A stretch of 64,000 bases of DNA, taken from positions 900,307-964,306 of the forward strand of contig NZ_JAEHGD010000001.1 of NCBI RefSeq assembly GCF_016097405.1, written 5' to 3'. Positions 34,116 through 42,382 of this stretch are shown one piece after another; the stretch's first letter is position 1, and every line of letters begins with the position of its first letter. The notes under the pieces are model-generated. The model was not told the origin of the DNA and searched no databases. It saw only the letters and a program-made list of their open reading frames with translations. The position numbers were made by a program, and so were the translations under genes. The stretch is from a methane-oxidizing endosymbiont of Gigantopelta aegis. Lineage in GTDB: Bacteria > Pseudomonadota > Gammaproteobacteria > Methylococcales > Methylomonadaceae.

Positions 34116-34706
34116 CTAAAGCTCACGCTCAAAACGCAGCAGCAGCTCACAAGCAACATCGTGTATTTTGCGGCGCTGATCCCGCGCTTGTTGCCTGAGC
34201 TTTTCAAACGCAGCCTTTTCATTCAATCGACATTCCGACATCAAGAAACCGATTGCCATGCTGACCATACGGCTTTGTGTCAAGGCTTTTTCCAGATGCC
34301 CGCATTCTGTTTCAACTTCTTTAAGTTGATGAAATTTATTCAAAGCCGTTTCAATGCTCAATTTTAATTGGTGCAAACTACAGGGCTTTAACAAATAACT
34401 AACATAACCACATTTCAACGCCGCCTCGACAATGTTTTCATCCGAATAAGCGGATAAAAAAATCACCGGCAATTGTTGGTGTTTAATCAGTTTTTTCGCC
34501 AACTCGATGCCATCGATAGTCGGCATTCTAATATCCAGCAAAGCAATATCGAAATTTTCTTCCTGAGCAATCGCCAAGGCTTTTTCAGATTCTGCCACCA
34601 AACAGACCTGATAACCCAACATCTCCAGTCCCTTGCCCATCGAGCTTAAAATCAAGCGGTCATCATCGACAAACAGTATTTTCTTTTTCACAGTCACATC
34701 AATCAA
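34116..34706 (-). CDS. Response regulator with ANTAR RNA-binding output domain
   Basis: 196 residues. The receiver domain (residues 1-125) has the acidic pocket (FVDDD), phospho-acceptor Asp in LLDIRMP and Lys in LLKPCS. The C-terminal ANTAR domain (about 140-195, RMVSMAIGFLMSECRLNEKAAFEKLR) is the type that binds paired hexaloop RNA hairpins and prevents transcription termination, as in EutV, AmiR and NasR. It follows a histidine kinase gene on the same strand after 129 bases. Its RNA targets are not evident in this window. Confidence 0.92.
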   Translation of the reverse strand: MIDVTVKKKILFVDDDRLILSSMGKGLEMLGYQVCLVAESEKALAIAQEENFDIALLDIRMPTIDGIELAKKLIKHQQLPVIFLSAYSDENIVEAALKCGYVSYLLKPCSLHQLKLSIETALNKFHQLKEVETECGHLEKALTQSRMVSMAIGFLMSECRLNEKAAFEKLRQQARDQRRKIHDVACELLLRFEREL

Positions 34707-34801
34707 ATCATCTGAGTCATTCCAACAAAACTGTGAAGCGGGGGCTGGGCTTCATTCATCGAATGGAAAGGGAAGGTATGGTAACGACAAAACTAAACAC
34801 C

Positions 34802-34820
34802 GTAAAGTATAATCATTATC
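34802..34820. promoter_or_regulatory. Weak Fur-box-like sequence
   Basis: On the minus strand GATAATGATTATACTTTAC matches the 19-bp Fur consensus at about 14 positions by eye. It lies between the kinase and regulator genes, 96 bases before the regulator start. AT-rich sequence gives chance matches, so this is tentative. Confidence 0.2.
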
Positions 34821-34835
34821 ATATAAGAGTGCTTG

Positions 34836-35879
34836 TTATGCCGGTTTATTTCCCCAACAAAGCGCATTGGAAAATGTCAATTGTGTCACCACACGGTGAT
34901 TGTCAACATTGCGATAAGACAGTTTTATCTCATCCGGCAGCAGTGTTTTAACCAAAGACAGTCCGGTACCCAAACCTTTCCCTGATTCAAAATCAAAATC
35001 TTTCGGTAATTGGGCAGTGTGATTGACAATGGTCAGGCAGGCTTTTTTATCTGGTTCAACCGTCAATTTAACATCGATTGGCATCCTGCCATCGCCATCA
35101 TGCTTGATGGCATTTAAAATCAATTCATTCACCACCAACGAGGTAGGAACCGCCTGCTCCCGATCTAAGGCATACGGCTTGCCCGGTGGAATCTCCAGAT
35201 TGACGGGTTTGTTGGACAGAGTATTAACCGAGCTTGAAAAATTGGCCGACGATTCCACCAAATCGCATAAAAAAATACGCCCGTCTTCATGCTGGCTTTT
35301 CAGGCCAAAGGTAATCGCCAATGAACTGACCTGAAACAGACTTCGATGCAACACATCCTGCACCGCCGGCTGTTCCATAATACTGATTTCCAACAGACTC
35401 ATTACCGCCTGGAGATGGTTTTTGATTTGGTGATGCACCTCCCGGATCAAGGCATTGCGATGCAAATTTCTCTGTGCATTCCTTTTCTGGACAGTATCAC
35501 TTTTAATCAGTTGACACAAATAGCTGACCGGTTGCCCTGACTCAGCCGCGATAACCTGGATGTCATACCCCACAGTCACACTTTTACCTTCCAGACTGGT
35601 CAATTGCACATCACCTGTCAAGACTTTGGGCGGAAACACCGACCAATTCTGTGTATGCAATTCTTCCCGTGCCAAAAAACAACACAATGATCGCCCAGGC
35701 CATTCCTCTGGCGGACAAGCCAACAAGCGTTGACCATAGGCATTCACAGCCAAAATCTCCCCTTGCTCAGAAAGTAGCATAAACCCCGACAATTCAGAGT
35801 CGAACAATGCCTGCCACAAACTGCGCATCCCATCGGGAAGAATCGCACTCCCTACCTTACTAAGTTGATTGTTTTTCAT
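34836..35879 (-). CDS. PAS sensor histidine kinase, HisKA_2 type
   Basis: 347 residues, no membrane segment, so probably cytoplasmic. A PAS-like domain (about residues 15-120) is followed by a dimerisation domain with the phospho-acceptor His in REVHHQIKNHLQAV, typical of the HisKA_2 family, and an HATPase domain with N box LVNELILNAIKHD and G box GKGLGTGLSLV. HisKA_2 kinases frequently pair with ANTAR regulators (EutW-EutV), and the next gene encodes one, so they likely form a two-component pair acting on RNA. The signal is unknown. Confidence 0.88.
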   Translation of the reverse strand: MKNNQLSKVGSAILPDGMRSLWQALFDSELSGFMLLSEQGEILAVNAYGQRLLACPPEEWPGRSLCCFLAREELHTQNWSVFPPKVLTGDVQLTSLEGKSVTVGYDIQVIAAESGQPVSYLCQLIKSDTVQKRNAQRNLHRNALIREVHHQIKNHLQAVMSLLEISIMEQPAVQDVLHRSLFQVSSLAITFGLKSQHEDGRIFLCDLVESSANFSSSVNTLSNKPVNLEIPPGKPYALDREQAVPTSLVVNELILNAIKHDGDGRMPIDVKLTVEPDKKACLTIVNHTAQLPKDFDFESGKGLGTGLSLVKTLLPDEIKLSYRNVDNHRVVTQLTFSNALCWGNKPA

Positions 35880-35942
35880 AGGATTTCACCATAGTTTACG
35901 ACTGCCGAAGACAAAGATAGAACAACACAATGTCCCTTAATG

Positions 35943-36239
35943 TCATTCATTGATTTCTTCAACAGGCAAAACCTGCCTTCCATGACGCACCATAAGAATG
36001 AGTATTGTTGATTTTTCCAGTTTATAGATGATGCGATAATTGCCCCAAATAATCTCTCGAAAATTGTTATTTTTGATTTCAGGAACAATACACCCACGCT
36101 CTGGAAACTTGGATAATATTTCAACCAAACGAAAAATCTTATTCACCCACTTTTCTGCAGCAGCCGGCTTGTCCCAGGCTATATACTCTGCAATTTCGGA
36201 TACCCGCTCAATGGCTAGTGGCGACCAAATTAACTTCAT
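35943..36239 (-). CDS. RelE/ParE-superfamily toxin
   Basis: 98 residues. The sequence (IWSPLAIERVSEIAEYIAWDKPAAA at its start, split here as IWSPLAIERVSEIAEYI then AWDKPAAA; later FREIIWGNYRIIYKLE and VRHGRQVLP) matches ParE-type toxins. ParE proteins poison gyrase while RelE relatives cleave mRNA; the ParE-like ending VRHGRQ favours the first or a plasmid-stabilisation type. Its ATG overlaps the stop of a short upstream frame (ATGA) that may be the antitoxin. Located between the kinase and the broken chemoreceptor. Confidence 0.85.
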   Translation of the reverse strand: MKLIWSPLAIERVSEIAEYIAWDKPAAAEKWVNKIFRLVEILSKFPERGCIVPEIKNNNFREIIWGNYRIIYKLEKSTILILMVRHGRQVLPVEEINE

Positions 36240-36376
36240 TTCGCCAGCCCAGTGAGAATTCTGTTTTTTGCCTCTTTATGCCTAACTCCCTTCTCTTCAT
36301 TCAATTGTGCAATAATTTTGTACAAAATTGCGTTTATTATAGCGTACCCTTTATGCTTATCTTTCGAAATAGACAA
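36236..36376 (-). CDS. Possible short antitoxin partner of the ParE-like toxin
   Basis: A 46-codon frame from a TTG at 36376 ends at the TGA overlapping the toxin ATG. The predicted peptide is Lys/Ile-rich and ends KEAKNRILTGLAK. No ATG start, no clear ribosome binding site and no recognised antitoxin fold are seen. The stop-start overlap is the only strong argument. It may instead be a degraded remnant of an antitoxin gene. Confidence 0.3.
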   Translation of the reverse strand: MSISKDKHKGYAIINAILYKIIAQLNEEKGVRHKEAKNRILTGLAK

Positions 36377-36747
36377 CCTAAGTTATCCGCATAAATTGTA
36401 AAGACTGTCCATCAAAAACGCGGGGTGCAGAATGACCGTGCGAGTCGCTATCATAATCTAATCTCCCGTTAACCAATTGAAAAAAAAAAAATAGCGAGAC
36501 TCTTTCACCTTGAAAAATAAGATAATCTGCCTATACTGCAGTATAACAAACGGTTGTCATGATTCACTGAAAGACGTTACGCAACATCTTTCAGTGCTCC
36601 CATGCGGAAGCGTGAAAACGAAAGTAATAGACAATCGCTTTTCTTTGTACCCAGCCCCCGTACAAATCTCCACACCGGCTTGTAAACTTCCGGTTGTGTT
36701 ACTCATCGCTTTAAAAACAATCGCTTGAATCTTATACGGGGACGTTT
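36377..36747. other. Non-coding stretch upstream of the chemoreceptor gene
   Basis: No convincing gene. It contains a run of 12 A (36480-36491), a perfect 14-bp palindrome TATACTGCAGTATA (36532-36545) and a hairpin of CACTGAAAGA (36565-36574) with TCTTTCAGTG (36587-36596) whose 12-base loop contains GTTACGCAACA, related to the ends of the repeat elements at 33.8 and 57.6 kb. Confidence 0.6.
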
Positions 36748-38747
36748 ATGTCGATTCGCCAAAAATTATTCTTAGGCTTTGCCACGATACTATTGCTGTT
36801 TATCCTGGTATCAGGTGCCACTTTCTTCAAAACCAATCATGTAACCGACACGGAAAACCGTTTGTTCCAGCTACGCTTTCCCACTCTGCTGGCAGGACAA
36901 CAATTGACAGACGGCATTCATTTATCCTTAGCCGGCTTGCGCGGTTACATGATCTTAGGCAAAAACCCCAAGGCTGCCGCCAAGTTCAAGGCCGAACGCC
37001 AACAGGGATGGCAGCAGATTGACCAGGCCATACAACAACTGGATGATTTTGCCCGCCAGTGGACAGATCCTGACAATGTGACACGTCTGCAACAAATCAA
37101 AAAATTACTACAGCGATTCCGAACCACACAACAACAGGTTGAGGATATTGTTCATACACCTGCCAATATTCCGGCATTACAGCTGCTCAATGAAAAAGCC
37201 GCGCCTATAGCCGAGCAACTGCTTACCGCTCTGACCGGTATGATTGATGAAGAATCGAGACTGGAGGCGACACCAGCACGCAAGCGCTTGTTGAAACAAC
37301 TGGCCGACAGTCGCGGCAGCTTCGCCGGCGGCATGGCCGATCTACGCGCCTATCTATTGACCGGTAACGCCGATTATCAACAAAGTTTCACCAAAAAATG
37401 GCAGATAAACAATCAACGTCTAAAGCAAATCGCCAAACACGCTGATTTGTTTAACCACAAACAACAACAATTCTGGCGGCAATATCAGCAATCCCATCAG
37501 GCCTTCTCTCCACTCCCTGCACAGATTTTCAAGTTACGCCAGCAACCAGACTGGAACCTGGCCAACACTTGGCTGGGCACCCGTGCCGCGCCGACAGCCG
37601 ATGCTATTTTGACAACCCTTCAAAACATGACGCAATCCCAACAACAATTGGCCCGGCAAGACCTGGACAGCCTACAAACCGCATCATCACAGCTACAGTG
37701 GACTGTCTTGGCCGGCGTTTTATTGGCACTGTTAGTCGGCATTGGTGTCGCGCTTTGGGTTTCCAATAGCATCACGCAGCCGTTACATCGTATTTTAATG
37801 CGTGCCAAAGCCATCAGTGAAGGTGATTTGAGTCAGCCCGACCTGCCTGTCAATGGCAAGGATGAATTGGCTGAACTGACCCGCACCACCAATCAGATGA
37901 ATCATAATCTGAAAAAAGTAATCGATCAGTTGGCTAAAACAGCCCAGAAAATTAGCCAATCTTCAACCTCTTTAACCGATACCCCCTATGTCAACATACC
38001 TGTCGCCTAGGAAATTTTAAATCAGGAGACAAAAATGAGCGTATTTAGCCAAGAATTTAAAGTACAATCAGTAGAAAAAGCATTATCCAGATGACCGAAC
38101 AAGCCAATGAGGAAACCGATGAAGGCAAACAAATGGTGCTCAATGCCACCCACGCCATTCAACATCTCACCGATCAAATCAAAAACACCGCTTCTGTCAT
38201 TCAGCAATTGCAACTGGACAGTGACAATATCAATACCGTCTTGGAAGTTATCCGGGGTGTGGCAGAACAAACCAATTTGTTGGCTTTAAATGCGGCGATC
38301 GAAGCGGCGCGTGCCGGTGAACAGGGACGTGGCTTTGCCGTCGTGGCCGATGAAGTCAGAACGCTGGCGGGCAAAACACAGGAATCCACCGAAGAAATCA
38401 ATCAGGTTATCGACAAGTTACAAAATGGCGTGCGCAATGCCGTCTCGGTTATGGAACAAAGCCAGGCCGATGCTTTGCAAGTCGTCGAACAGGCCGAAAA
38501 AGCCAGTGAATCCTTACAGGATATTTCTAGCGCCGTCAGCCGCATCAGTGAAATGAACAATCAGATTGCGACAGCTGCGGAACAACAAAGCGCCACCGCC
38601 GAAGAAATCAACCAGAATGTCTTAAATGTCAAACAAGAAGCCGAAAAAACCAGTAGCCGCGCACGCCAAGCGACAACAGCCCATCAGCAACTGGCTGAAC
38701 TGGCTGCAGAACTGCAAACACTGTTTGCGCAATTCAAAATACGTTGA
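36748..38747 (+). pseudogene. Methyl-accepting chemotaxis protein gene broken by an IS remnant
   Basis: The 5' frame (36748-38010) encodes an N-terminal membrane helix (about residues 8-30), a helical periplasmic sensor region, a second membrane helix (about 312-335), a HAMP domain (NSITQPLHRILMRAKAISEGDL) and the first coils of the signalling domain. At 37982 a 110-bp IS left end begins and adds PYVNIPVA before a stop. The 3' frame resumes at 38091 with [13 protein letters not shown] and includes the intact hairpin tip [19 protein letters not shown] and the C-terminal coil, to 38747. By comparison with ordinary receptors about 40-50 residues of coil are missing, so host DNA was lost too. An ATG created at 38091 could start a soluble fragment but has no visible ribosome binding site. 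Confidence 0.88.
37982..38091 (+). mobile_element. 110-bp left-end remnant of the IS3-like element
   Basis: Bases 37982-38091 match 7469-7578 with no mismatch seen by eye, including the terminal repeat, the transposase start and its first codons. The right junction falls where the two sequences share a short run (GACC(A)GAACAA), suggesting deletion by microhomology that removed the rest of the element and adjacent receptor codons. No right end is present. Confidence 0.88.
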
Positions 38748-38824
38748 TATGCCGTTTTCAAGCCTTAACTTCAGCTTCGCTATTTTTTGTATGAAGAGAG
38801 ATAACATGCCCAGAGGCATTTACG

Positions 38825-40540
38825 ATGAACAATCAAAATTTCAGCCCATATCAGGCCATGACCGTTAATTTACAACTTTATAAAGTGATGTTTGAAACAT
38901 CTTCCGAAGCCATGGTCATTACCGATGATCAGGCACGCATTGTCGATATTAACCCGGCTTTTTGCAAAATCACCGGTTACAAGAAAGAAGAAGTGCTTGG
39001 GAAAAACCCGAAGATTCTTTCTTCCGGCCTTCAGGATCGTCATTTTTACCAGCAAATGTGGGAACAGATCAACAGCCATCATTACTGGCAAGGGGAACTG
39101 TGGAACAAACGTAAAAACGGTGAGATTTTCCCAGTCTGGCAAACCATCAACCAGGTTATTTCCAATAACACTGTCAAGCATTATATTTCGGTATTCAGTG
39201 ATATTTCCAAATTCAAGGAAGCCGAAGAAAAATTATGGAAACTGGCGCATTTTGATTCGTTGACGGGACTGGCCAATCGTAATTTATTGGACATAAAATT
39301 ACGTCAGCAATTCGCCAATGCTGACCAGAAGCCGCACTATAACGCACTGTTGTTTATTGACCTGGACGATTTCAAGCGCATTAATGATTCATTAGGCCAT
39401 AAAGTCGGCGATCAGTTTTTGATCCAGGTGGCACAACGCTTGAAGCAGCTGTTCCGTAGCGATGACATTATTGCCCGAATCGGTGGTGATGAATTTGTGG
39501 TGTTATTGAACAATATGGCCGACAATCAGCGTGAAACCGTCGATCAGGTCAGCCGAATCGCGATTAAATTGCTGGACTCCATGAAATTGCCGATTGAAAT
39601 CGCCTCACATCAACTGCATCTATCATGCAGCATCGGGATTACCTTGTTCAATGATGACAGTAAAAACAGCGATCAAGTCTTGAAAGAGGCGGACACTGCC
39701 ATGTACGAAGCCAAACACAATGGCAAGAACAATTTCAGTTTCTTTTATGACCAGCTGCAACAAGAAGCCGATAAACGCCTGACCCTGGAAAAAGAACTCT
39801 ATGAAGCCTTGCAGCAAGATCAATTCGAGGTGCTTTATCAGCTGCAGTTCAACAGCAACCAACAAATCATGGGCTGCGAAGCGCTGATCCGCTGGCGACA
39901 TCCTGAAAAGGGCCTGATTTCACCGGCCGATTTTATCCCGATTGCCGAACAAACCGGCTTGATTACCGACATCGGCGAGCAGGTCTTGATCAAGGCCTGT
40001 CGGCAATGGGTAAGCTGGCAACATGCAGGTCTCCATATCCCCCACCTGTCAATCAATATCAGCTCGCGCCAGTTTATTGATAATGACTTCACCGAAAAAA
40101 TCAAAGCCATTATCCAATGCACAGGTGTCGATGCCAATTGTATTACCCTGGAAATCACCGAATCTTTACTGTTTTATCATATCCAAAGCAGTATCGAGAA
40201 AATTAACCAGTTGCGCGAACTGGGATTACGTTTTTCAATTGACGATTTTGGTACCGGTTATTCCTCATTATCCTATTTAAGCCGCCTGCCGATTGATCAA
40301 CTTAAAATTGACCGCTCTTTTGTCCTCAACCTGAATAAAAGTGCGCCAGACCTGGCGATTGTCGATACGATTATCGCCATGGCCAAGCATTTGCATTTGG
40401 AAGTTGTCGCTGAAGGCGTGGAAACCGAAGTCCAATTACAGCAACTACAGCAATGTGGCTGTGATTGTTTTCAAGGTTTTTATTTCGCCCGACCGCAACC
40501 TGCCCAAGATATCTTCCACCCTCTGGAGTCAACATCATGA
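38825..40540 (+). CDS. PAS-GGDEF-EAL cyclic di-GMP enzyme
   Basis: 571 residues, no membrane segment. A PAS domain (about residues 15-135, with the NPAFCKITGY and GKNPKILSSG signature of PAS/PAC proteins) precedes a GGDEF domain with intact active site (ARIGGDEFVV, about 220) and an EAL domain with intact EALIRW, DDFGTGYSSL and EGVET motifs. Both catalytic sites look competent, so it may make or break cyclic di-GMP, or one domain may regulate the other. Its stop codon overlaps the start of the next gene (ATGA). It follows the broken chemoreceptor by 77 bases. Confidence 0.93.
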   Translation: MNNQNFSPYQAMTVNLQLYKVMFETSSEAMVITDDQARIVDINPAFCKITGYKKEEVLGKNPKILSSGLQDRHFYQQMWEQINSHHYWQGELWNKRKNGEIFPVWQTINQVISNNTVKHYISVFSDISKFKEAEEKLWKLAHFDSLTGLANRNLLDIKLRQQFANADQKPHYNALLFIDLDDFKRINDSLGHKVGDQFLIQVAQRLKQLFRSDDIIARIGGDEFVVLLNNMADNQRETVDQVSRIAIKLLDSMKLPIEIASHQLHLSCSIGITLFNDDSKNSDQVLKEADTAMYEAKHNGKNNFSFFYDQLQQEADKRLTLEKELYEALQQDQFEVLYQLQFNSNQQIMGCEALIRWRHPEKGLISPADFIPIAEQTGLITDIGEQVLIKACRQWVSWQHAGLHIPHLSINISSRQFIDNDFTEKIKAIIQCTGVDANCITLEITESLLFYHIQSSIEKINQLRELGLRFSIDDFGTGYSSLSYLSRLPIDQLKIDRSFVLNLNKSAPDLAIVDTIIAMAKHLHLEVVAEGVETEVQLQQLQQCGCDCFQGFYFARPQPAQDIFHPLESTS

Positions 40541-40743
40541 ATAATTTTGACTTTTACAAACTCATGCAATTATCCAAAAATCCAGATTTGTTCGAACAAG
40601 AACGCCAAAAAATTTTACAGGATTTTTTCGACCAATATCAAAACGATAAAGAATATCAAGCCTTTTTACGCCAAATTCAAGACAGAATTGAATCCAAGCA
40701 TGAACTCTTAAAACAATACATCCAGACCAAGGACCAAGCATGA
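40537..40743 (+). CDS. Small DUF3135-like protein
   Basis: 68 residues from the ATG at 40537, overlapping the preceding stop by 4 bases. The sequence starts MNNFDFYKLMQLSKNPDLFE and continues with charged helices; this layout resembles DUF3135 proteins, whose role is unknown. The overlap implies coupled translation with the PAS-GGDEF-EAL protein, so a regulatory link is possible. No membrane segment or metal site. Confidence 0.7.
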   Translation: MNNFDFYKLMQLSKNPDLFEQERQKILQDFFDQYQNDKEYQAFLRQIQDRIESKHELLKQYIQTKDQA

Positions 40744-40842
40744 CGAAGCACTCAAGTGAGACACCATTCTTGTACCCATCACACCAAAAAAGCCTGGCAC
40801 CTACCGAAATAAGCACCAAGCTTTTTATCGCGCTAAAGGCAT

Positions 40843-41040
40843 TTAGGCCATTACATCCAGCTTACTACCCACTGCGCCTGTAGCGACAGCGGGTGTTTTC
40901 TGAGTTTTAGCGGCAGCATTTACCCTATCGTCACGATCACCATCGGTATCTGGCTGATTACCTTCAAGCGCTTCCGCCGTCCGTGTCGGCACAGGTGTAT
41001 TCGGCGTTACCAGTGTACTTGCAACGGATGAAACATCCAT
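40843..41040 (-). CDS. Small hypothetical protein
   Basis: 65 residues from the ATG at 41040 (MDVSSVASTLVTPN), which has a good AGAGGAG site 7 bases upstream; the longer frame to 41097 would bury that site. The sequence is Thr/Ala/Asp-rich and probably disordered, with an ending GAVGSKLDVMA. I do not recognise a family. It lies alone between the DUF3135 gene and oadB. Confidence 0.6.
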   Translation of the reverse strand: MDVSSVASTLVTPNTPVPTRTAEALEGNQPDTDGDRDDRVNAAAKTQKTPAVATGAVGSKLDVMA

Positions 41041-41147
41041 AGCTAATCTCCTCTTGTTAAGAAAACCGGATCCGAGACGTCTCGAATCCAGAAACAAGCA
41101 ACATTTAAAACGTGCATCTCTTTTATCGGACAGACGCGGAAATTCTT

Positions 41148-41161
41148 TAACCCAGCTTTGC
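41148..41161 (-). repeat. Short intergenic motif, inverted copy
   Basis: TAACCCAGCTTTGC, the complement of GCAAAGCTGGGTTA at 13828. It lies downstream of oadB and upstream of the small hypothetical gene. Confidence 0.45.
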
Positions 41162-41240
41162 CGTCAATAGACGATAAGATATTACAAACAAAGAATAAAT
41201 TGTTTTACGACGACACGACAAACCTAAAAAATATCTCACT

Positions 41241-42368
41241 TTAATTTACCAAACTCAACAACACCCCGGCTGCCACTGCAGAACCGATAACGCCTGCGAC
41301 ATTAGGTCCCATTGCATGCATCAACAGGAAGTTATGCGGATTAGATTCTAACCCTAACTTATTGGCAACCCGCGCCGCCATCGGTACAGCCGAAACTCCA
41401 GCGGCACCAATCAAAGGATTGATAGGGGTTTTACTGTATTTATTCATAACTTTCGCCATCAAGACACCACAGGCTGTACCAATACAAAACGCAATCGCAC
41501 CCAACGCCAAAATCCCAAGTGTTTTAAAGGTTAAAAAGGCTTCCGCACTCAGCTTTGACCCCACCGACAAGCCTAGAAAAATGGTCACAATATTGATCAA
41601 CTCATTCTGTGCCGTCTTACTCAAACGTTCAACCACGCCGCAGGTATTCATCAGGTTCCCTAAACAAAACATGCCAACTAATGGCGCTGCCGAAGGCAAC
41701 AGAAAGGCTGTCAAAAACAACAGCATCAACGGAAACAGTATTTTTTCCGCTTGACTGACGCTGCGTAATTGCTGCATCTCAATGGCACGCTCTGCTTCTG
41801 TCGTCAATGCGCGCATAATGGGCGGTTGAATCAGCGGCACCAACGCCATGTAGGAATAAGCAGCCACCGCAATCGCGCCTAACAGTTCTGGCGACAATTT
41901 AGAGGCCACATAGATTGCGGTAGGCCCATCAGCCCCGCCAATAATCGCAATCGCTGCAGCATCTTTAAATGAAAACTCCAGCCCTGGAATGACATTTAAG
42001 GCTAAAGCGCCCAACAGTGTGGCAAAAATACCAAACTGGGCCGCCGCGCCTAAAAACAAGGTTTTGGGATTAGCCAACATCGGACCAAAATCGGTCATCG
42101 CGCCAACCCCCATAAAAATCAATAGCGGGAAAATGCCAGATTTAATGCCAAAATATAAATAATGCAAAATACCGCCTTCACCACCCATTTCGGCAACAGG
42201 GATATTGACTAATATGGCACCAAAGCCAATCGGCAAGAGCAATAAAGGTTCGAAGCCTTTTTTAATTGCCAGATATAACAGCAAAAATCCCACGGCCATC
42301 ATCGCGACCTGGCCGCCAGAAATACTATACAAGCCGGTACTTTCCCAAAGTAGTGTCAAATTTTCCAT
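41241..42368 (-). CDS. oadB: Na+-translocating oxaloacetate decarboxylase beta subunit
   Basis: 375 residues and about nine to eleven membrane segments. This subunit decarboxylates carboxybiotin and couples this to Na+ export. Family motifs include [11 protein letters not shown] (Asp that binds Na+) in the middle and [14 protein letters not shown] near the end. It lies 14 bases after oadA in the order oadG-oadA-oadB. The beta subunit makes a soluble pyruvate carboxylase role for the alpha subunit unlikely. Confidence 0.95.
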   Translation of the reverse strand: MENLTLLWESTGLYSISGGQVAMMAVGFLLLYLAIKKGFEPLLLLPIGFGAILVNIPVAEMGGEGGILHYLYFGIKSGIFPLLIFMGVGAMTDFGPMLANPKTLFLGAAAQFGIFATLLGALALNVIPGLEFSFKDAAAIAIIGGADGPTAIYVASKLSPELLGAIAVAAYSYMALVPLIQPPIMRALTTEAERAIEMQQLRSVSQAEKILFPLMLLFLTAFLLPSAAPLVGMFCLGNLMNTCGVVERLSKTAQNELINIVTIFLGLSVGSKLSAEAFLTFKTLGILALGAIAFCIGTACGVLMAKVMNKYSKTPINPLIGAAGVSAVPMAARVANKLGLESNPHNFLLMHAMGPNVAGVIGSAVAAGVLLSLVN

Positions 42369-42382
42369 AGTTTTCCCCTGCC

